A stretch of DNA of 64,000 nucleotides. It comes from Sphingomonas sp. R-74633 (GTDB taxonomy: Bacteria; Pseudomonadota; Alphaproteobacteria; Sphingomonadales; Sphingomonadaceae). Shown in pieces: positions 62,401 to 64,000 of this stretch. The stretch is taken from positions 124,001-188,000 of the forward strand of contig NZ_JACCFG010000004.1 of NCBI RefSeq assembly GCF_013416555.1. The letters are read 5' to 3'. The notes beneath the pieces were generated by a model. It was not told the origin of the DNA. It saw nothing but the letters and a program-made list of their open reading frames with translations, and did no database searches. Position numbers and translations under genes: made by a program. The stretch's first letter is position 1, and the number at the start of each line of letters is the position of its first letter.

Positions 62401-63166
62401 GGTCATACGCCCCGGCGAGGTCTGGCTGATCGGTGCCGGTCCCGGCGATCCGGACCTGCTCACGCGCAAGGCCGAGCGGCTGCTGCAGGCCGCGAGCGTG
62501 GTGTTCCATGACGCGCTGGTCGGCCCCGGTGTGCTGGCGCTGATCCCCGAGAGCGCGCGCCGCGTGCCTGTGGGCAAGCGTTCCGGCCGGCATTCGAAGG
62601 ACCAGAACGCGATCAACGCGCTGCTTGTCGAAGCCGCGCTGGACGGTGAGCGCGTGGTGCGGCTCAAGGGCGGCGATCCGTCGATGTTCGGGCGTTCGAC
62701 GGAGGAGATCGCCGCGCTCGGCGCGGCCGGCATCCGCACGCATATCTGCCCCGGCATCACTGCCGCCAGCGCCGCCGCCGCTTCCGCCGGCATCTCGCTG
62801 TCGCTGCGCGGACTGGCTCGCCGCGTCCAGTTTGTCACTGCGCATCTGCGCGCCGGCGAGCCGCTCACGCTCGACTGGGCGGCGCTCGCCGATCCCGGCT
62901 GCACCACCGCCTTCTATATGGGCCGCAGCGCCGCGGGCGAGATCAGCCGCCAGCTGATCGCCGCCGGGCTGAACGGCGCGACCCCGGTGCTGGTCGCTGC
63001 CGATATTAGCCTGCCGGGCGAGCAACTGCTCCACACAAGGCTCGACCTGCTGCCGATCGCCGCAAACGCGCTCGCCGAGGGAAAGCCGACACTCATCCTG
63101 GTCGGCGACGCAGTGGCGAGCGGTTCCCGCCAAACCGTCGCTGCGCTGGCGGAGCGTTGCCGGTGA
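62393..63166 (+). CDS. cobA: Uroporphyrinogen-III C-methyltransferase
   Basis: SAM-dependent methyltransferase of 257 aa forming precorrin-2, the siroheme precursor used by NirB. Signatures: L-I-G-A-G-P-G-D-P-D-L-L-T at the N-terminus, V-V-R-L-K-G-G-D-P-S-M-F-G-R, then C-P-G-I-T-A-A-S and Y-M-G. It is the single-domain SUMT form, lacking the oxidase/ferrochelatase part of CysG. ATG 62393 follows AGGAG with eight-base spacing. Its stop overlaps the moeA GTG. Confidence 0.94.
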   Translation: MDEVIRPGEVWLIGAGPGDPDLLTRKAERLLQAASVVFHDALVGPGVLALIPESARRVPVGKRSGRHSKDQNAINALLVEAALDGERVVRLKGGDPSMFGRSTEEIAALGAAGIRTHICPGITAASAAAASAGISLSLRGLARRVQFVTAHLRAGEPLTLDWAALADPGCTTAFYMGRSAAGEISRQLIAAGLNGATPVLVAADISLPGEQLLHTRLDLLPIAANALAEGKPTLILVGDAVASGSRQTVAALAERCR

Positions 63167-64000
63167 AGCATGTCCCCGCGCCCTGCGCCGCGACGCTGGA
63201 CTTCGATGCGGCGCTCGCGATCCTCGCGGCGATCGCCAGGCCGCTCGGCACCGAGAGCGTCCGGCTCGCCAAGGCCGGGCGGCGCGTGCTGGCCGAGCCG
63301 GTCCATGCAGCGATCGACATTCCCGCGCGCGATCTGGCGGCGATGGACGGCTTTGCCGTGCGCGAGGCCGACCTCGCCGAGGGGCTGCGCAGCTTCGCCG
63401 TGATCGCCGCCGCCTATCCCGGTGCGTCCTGGGCCGGCACGCTCGGCAAAGGCCAGGCCGTGCGCATCATGACCGGCGCGCCGATGCCCGCCGGCGCCGA
63501 CCGCGTGCTGATGCGCGAGCTGGTGACCACGCACGACGACGCGATCCTGCTCGACGGCCCCCTCCCCGCCAAGCCGCATGTCCGCACACGCGGTTCCGAT
63601 ACGATGGCGGGCAGCGCGCTGCTTCCCGCCGGCAAGCTGCTCGATCCGCGCGCATTGGTCGTCGCCGCGGCGGCCGATGCCGATCGCTTGACCGTCTGGC
63701 GACGGCCCCGCGTGCGCGTGATCGCGACCGGCGACGAGCTGGTAGCCCCGGGCTCGGCGCGCGCGGCCGGTGGTGTGCCCGACAGCCTGTCCGAGGCGGT
63801 CCTCCTGATGGCGCGCCAATGGGGAGCGGCCCCGATGGGCGCGGCGCTGGTGCGCGACGATCCCGCGCTTCTCACCACCGCCGCCGAAGACGCGCTCGAG
63901 ACCGCGGATGTCCTCGTCCTGTGCGGCGGCGCCTCCCGGGGCGACCGCGACTTCGCCAAGGCGGCGCTGGCCCCGCTCGGCCTCGCTCCCGGCTTTGCCG
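63163..64000 (+). CDS. moeA: Molybdopterin molybdenumtransferase MoeA (partial, cut by window end)
   Basis: The first 279 codons are present and continue past 64000. N-terminal landmarks are D-I-P-A-R-D-L-A-A-M-D-G-F-A-V-R, R-I-M-T-G-A-P-M-P-A-G-A-D-R-V and I-A-T-G-D-E-L-V. The L-C-G-G-A-S-x-G-D segment near the edge corresponds to the usual G-G-V-S-x-G-D loop. It inserts molybdenum into molybdopterin, needed by NasA. GTG 63163 overlaps the cobA stop (GTGA). Confidence 0.93.
   Translation, partial: MKHVPAPCAATLDFDAALAILAAIARPLGTESVRLAKAGRRVLAEPVHAAIDIPARDLAAMDGFAVREADLAEGLRSFAVIAAAYPGASWAGTLGKGQAVRIMTGAPMPAGADRVLMRELVTTHDDAILLDGPLPAKPHVRTRGSDTMAGSALLPAGKLLDPRALVVAAAADADRLTVWRRPRVRVIATGDELVAPGSARAAGGVPDSLSEAVLLMARQWGAAPMGAALVRDDPALLTTAAEDALETADVLVLCGGASRGDRDFAKAALAPLGLAPGFA

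Noticed and set aside
59956..62907. 983-codon open frame on minus, opposite nasA and cobA
   Set aside because: nasA and cobA are certain from cofactor motifs; the opposite frame has no domain.

Overview
The window looks like the chromosome of a free-living, high-GC sphingomonad (Alphaproteobacteria, Sphingomonas-like). The basis is many large TonB-dependent receptors, a FecI/FecR surface-signalling pair, FCD-type GntR regulators, a compact NasT-NasS nitrate cluster and tightly overlapping genes. I see no IS element, prophage, CRISPR array or rRNA. The only RNA gene I can support is tRNA-Trp near the left edge.

Region 1 (375-10072). A leftward signalling operon encodes an ECF sigma factor, a FecR anti-sigma factor, an STN-domain TonB receptor and a Tat-exported sulfatase. 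It ends in a strong terminator. The sigma gene and the receptor gene carry the same 30-bp upstream block, which I read as an ECF promoter. A secreted glutaminase-A-like protein and a GH43 glycosidase follow.

Region 2 (10290-34321). This is a large polysaccharide-utilisation locus. A rightward operon of three sulfatases converges on a leftward operon: SDR, SMP-30 lactonase, sulfatase, TonB receptor, GH51 arabinofuranosidase, sulfatase. A second rightward operon encodes GntR, an enolase-superfamily dehydratase, an MFS transporter, a 44-aa peptide and a second GntR. Another carries TonB receptor, sulfatase and GH5. With region 1 this makes seven sulfatases, three glycosidases (GH43, GH51, GH5) and three TonB receptors. 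A TTTGATCAAA palindrome recurs in the promoter gaps of these operons and probably marks one regulon. The enzyme set suggests a sulfated, arabinose-containing glycan, as in green algae. The SDR, lactonase and dehydratase would then feed an oxidative, non-phosphorylative sugar pathway. The substrate is inferred.

Region 3 (34513-46998). Two paralogous secreted proteins of about 1000 aa, each a tandem beta-helix plus a C-terminal beta-propeller, point away from a gluconate module (gluconokinase, GntP permease, GntR). A TonB receptor and a small LuxR-type DNA-binding protein accompany them. A second repeated element, AAACCTGTCC, lies in the promoters on the right side.

Region 4 (47136-52264). A secreted alpha/beta hydrolase and cupin pair is followed by a convergent two-component system whose sensor has a periplasmic propeller.

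Region 5 (52551-64000). The nitrate assimilation operon encodes NasT (ANTAR), NasS, NarK-type transporter, outer-membrane porin, NirB, NirD, NasA, CobA and MoeA; the last is cut by the window edge. Between nasS and narK lies a leader with a hexanucleotide-loop hairpin followed by an intrinsic terminator, as expected for NasT antitermination. Most neighbouring genes overlap by 1-8 bases.
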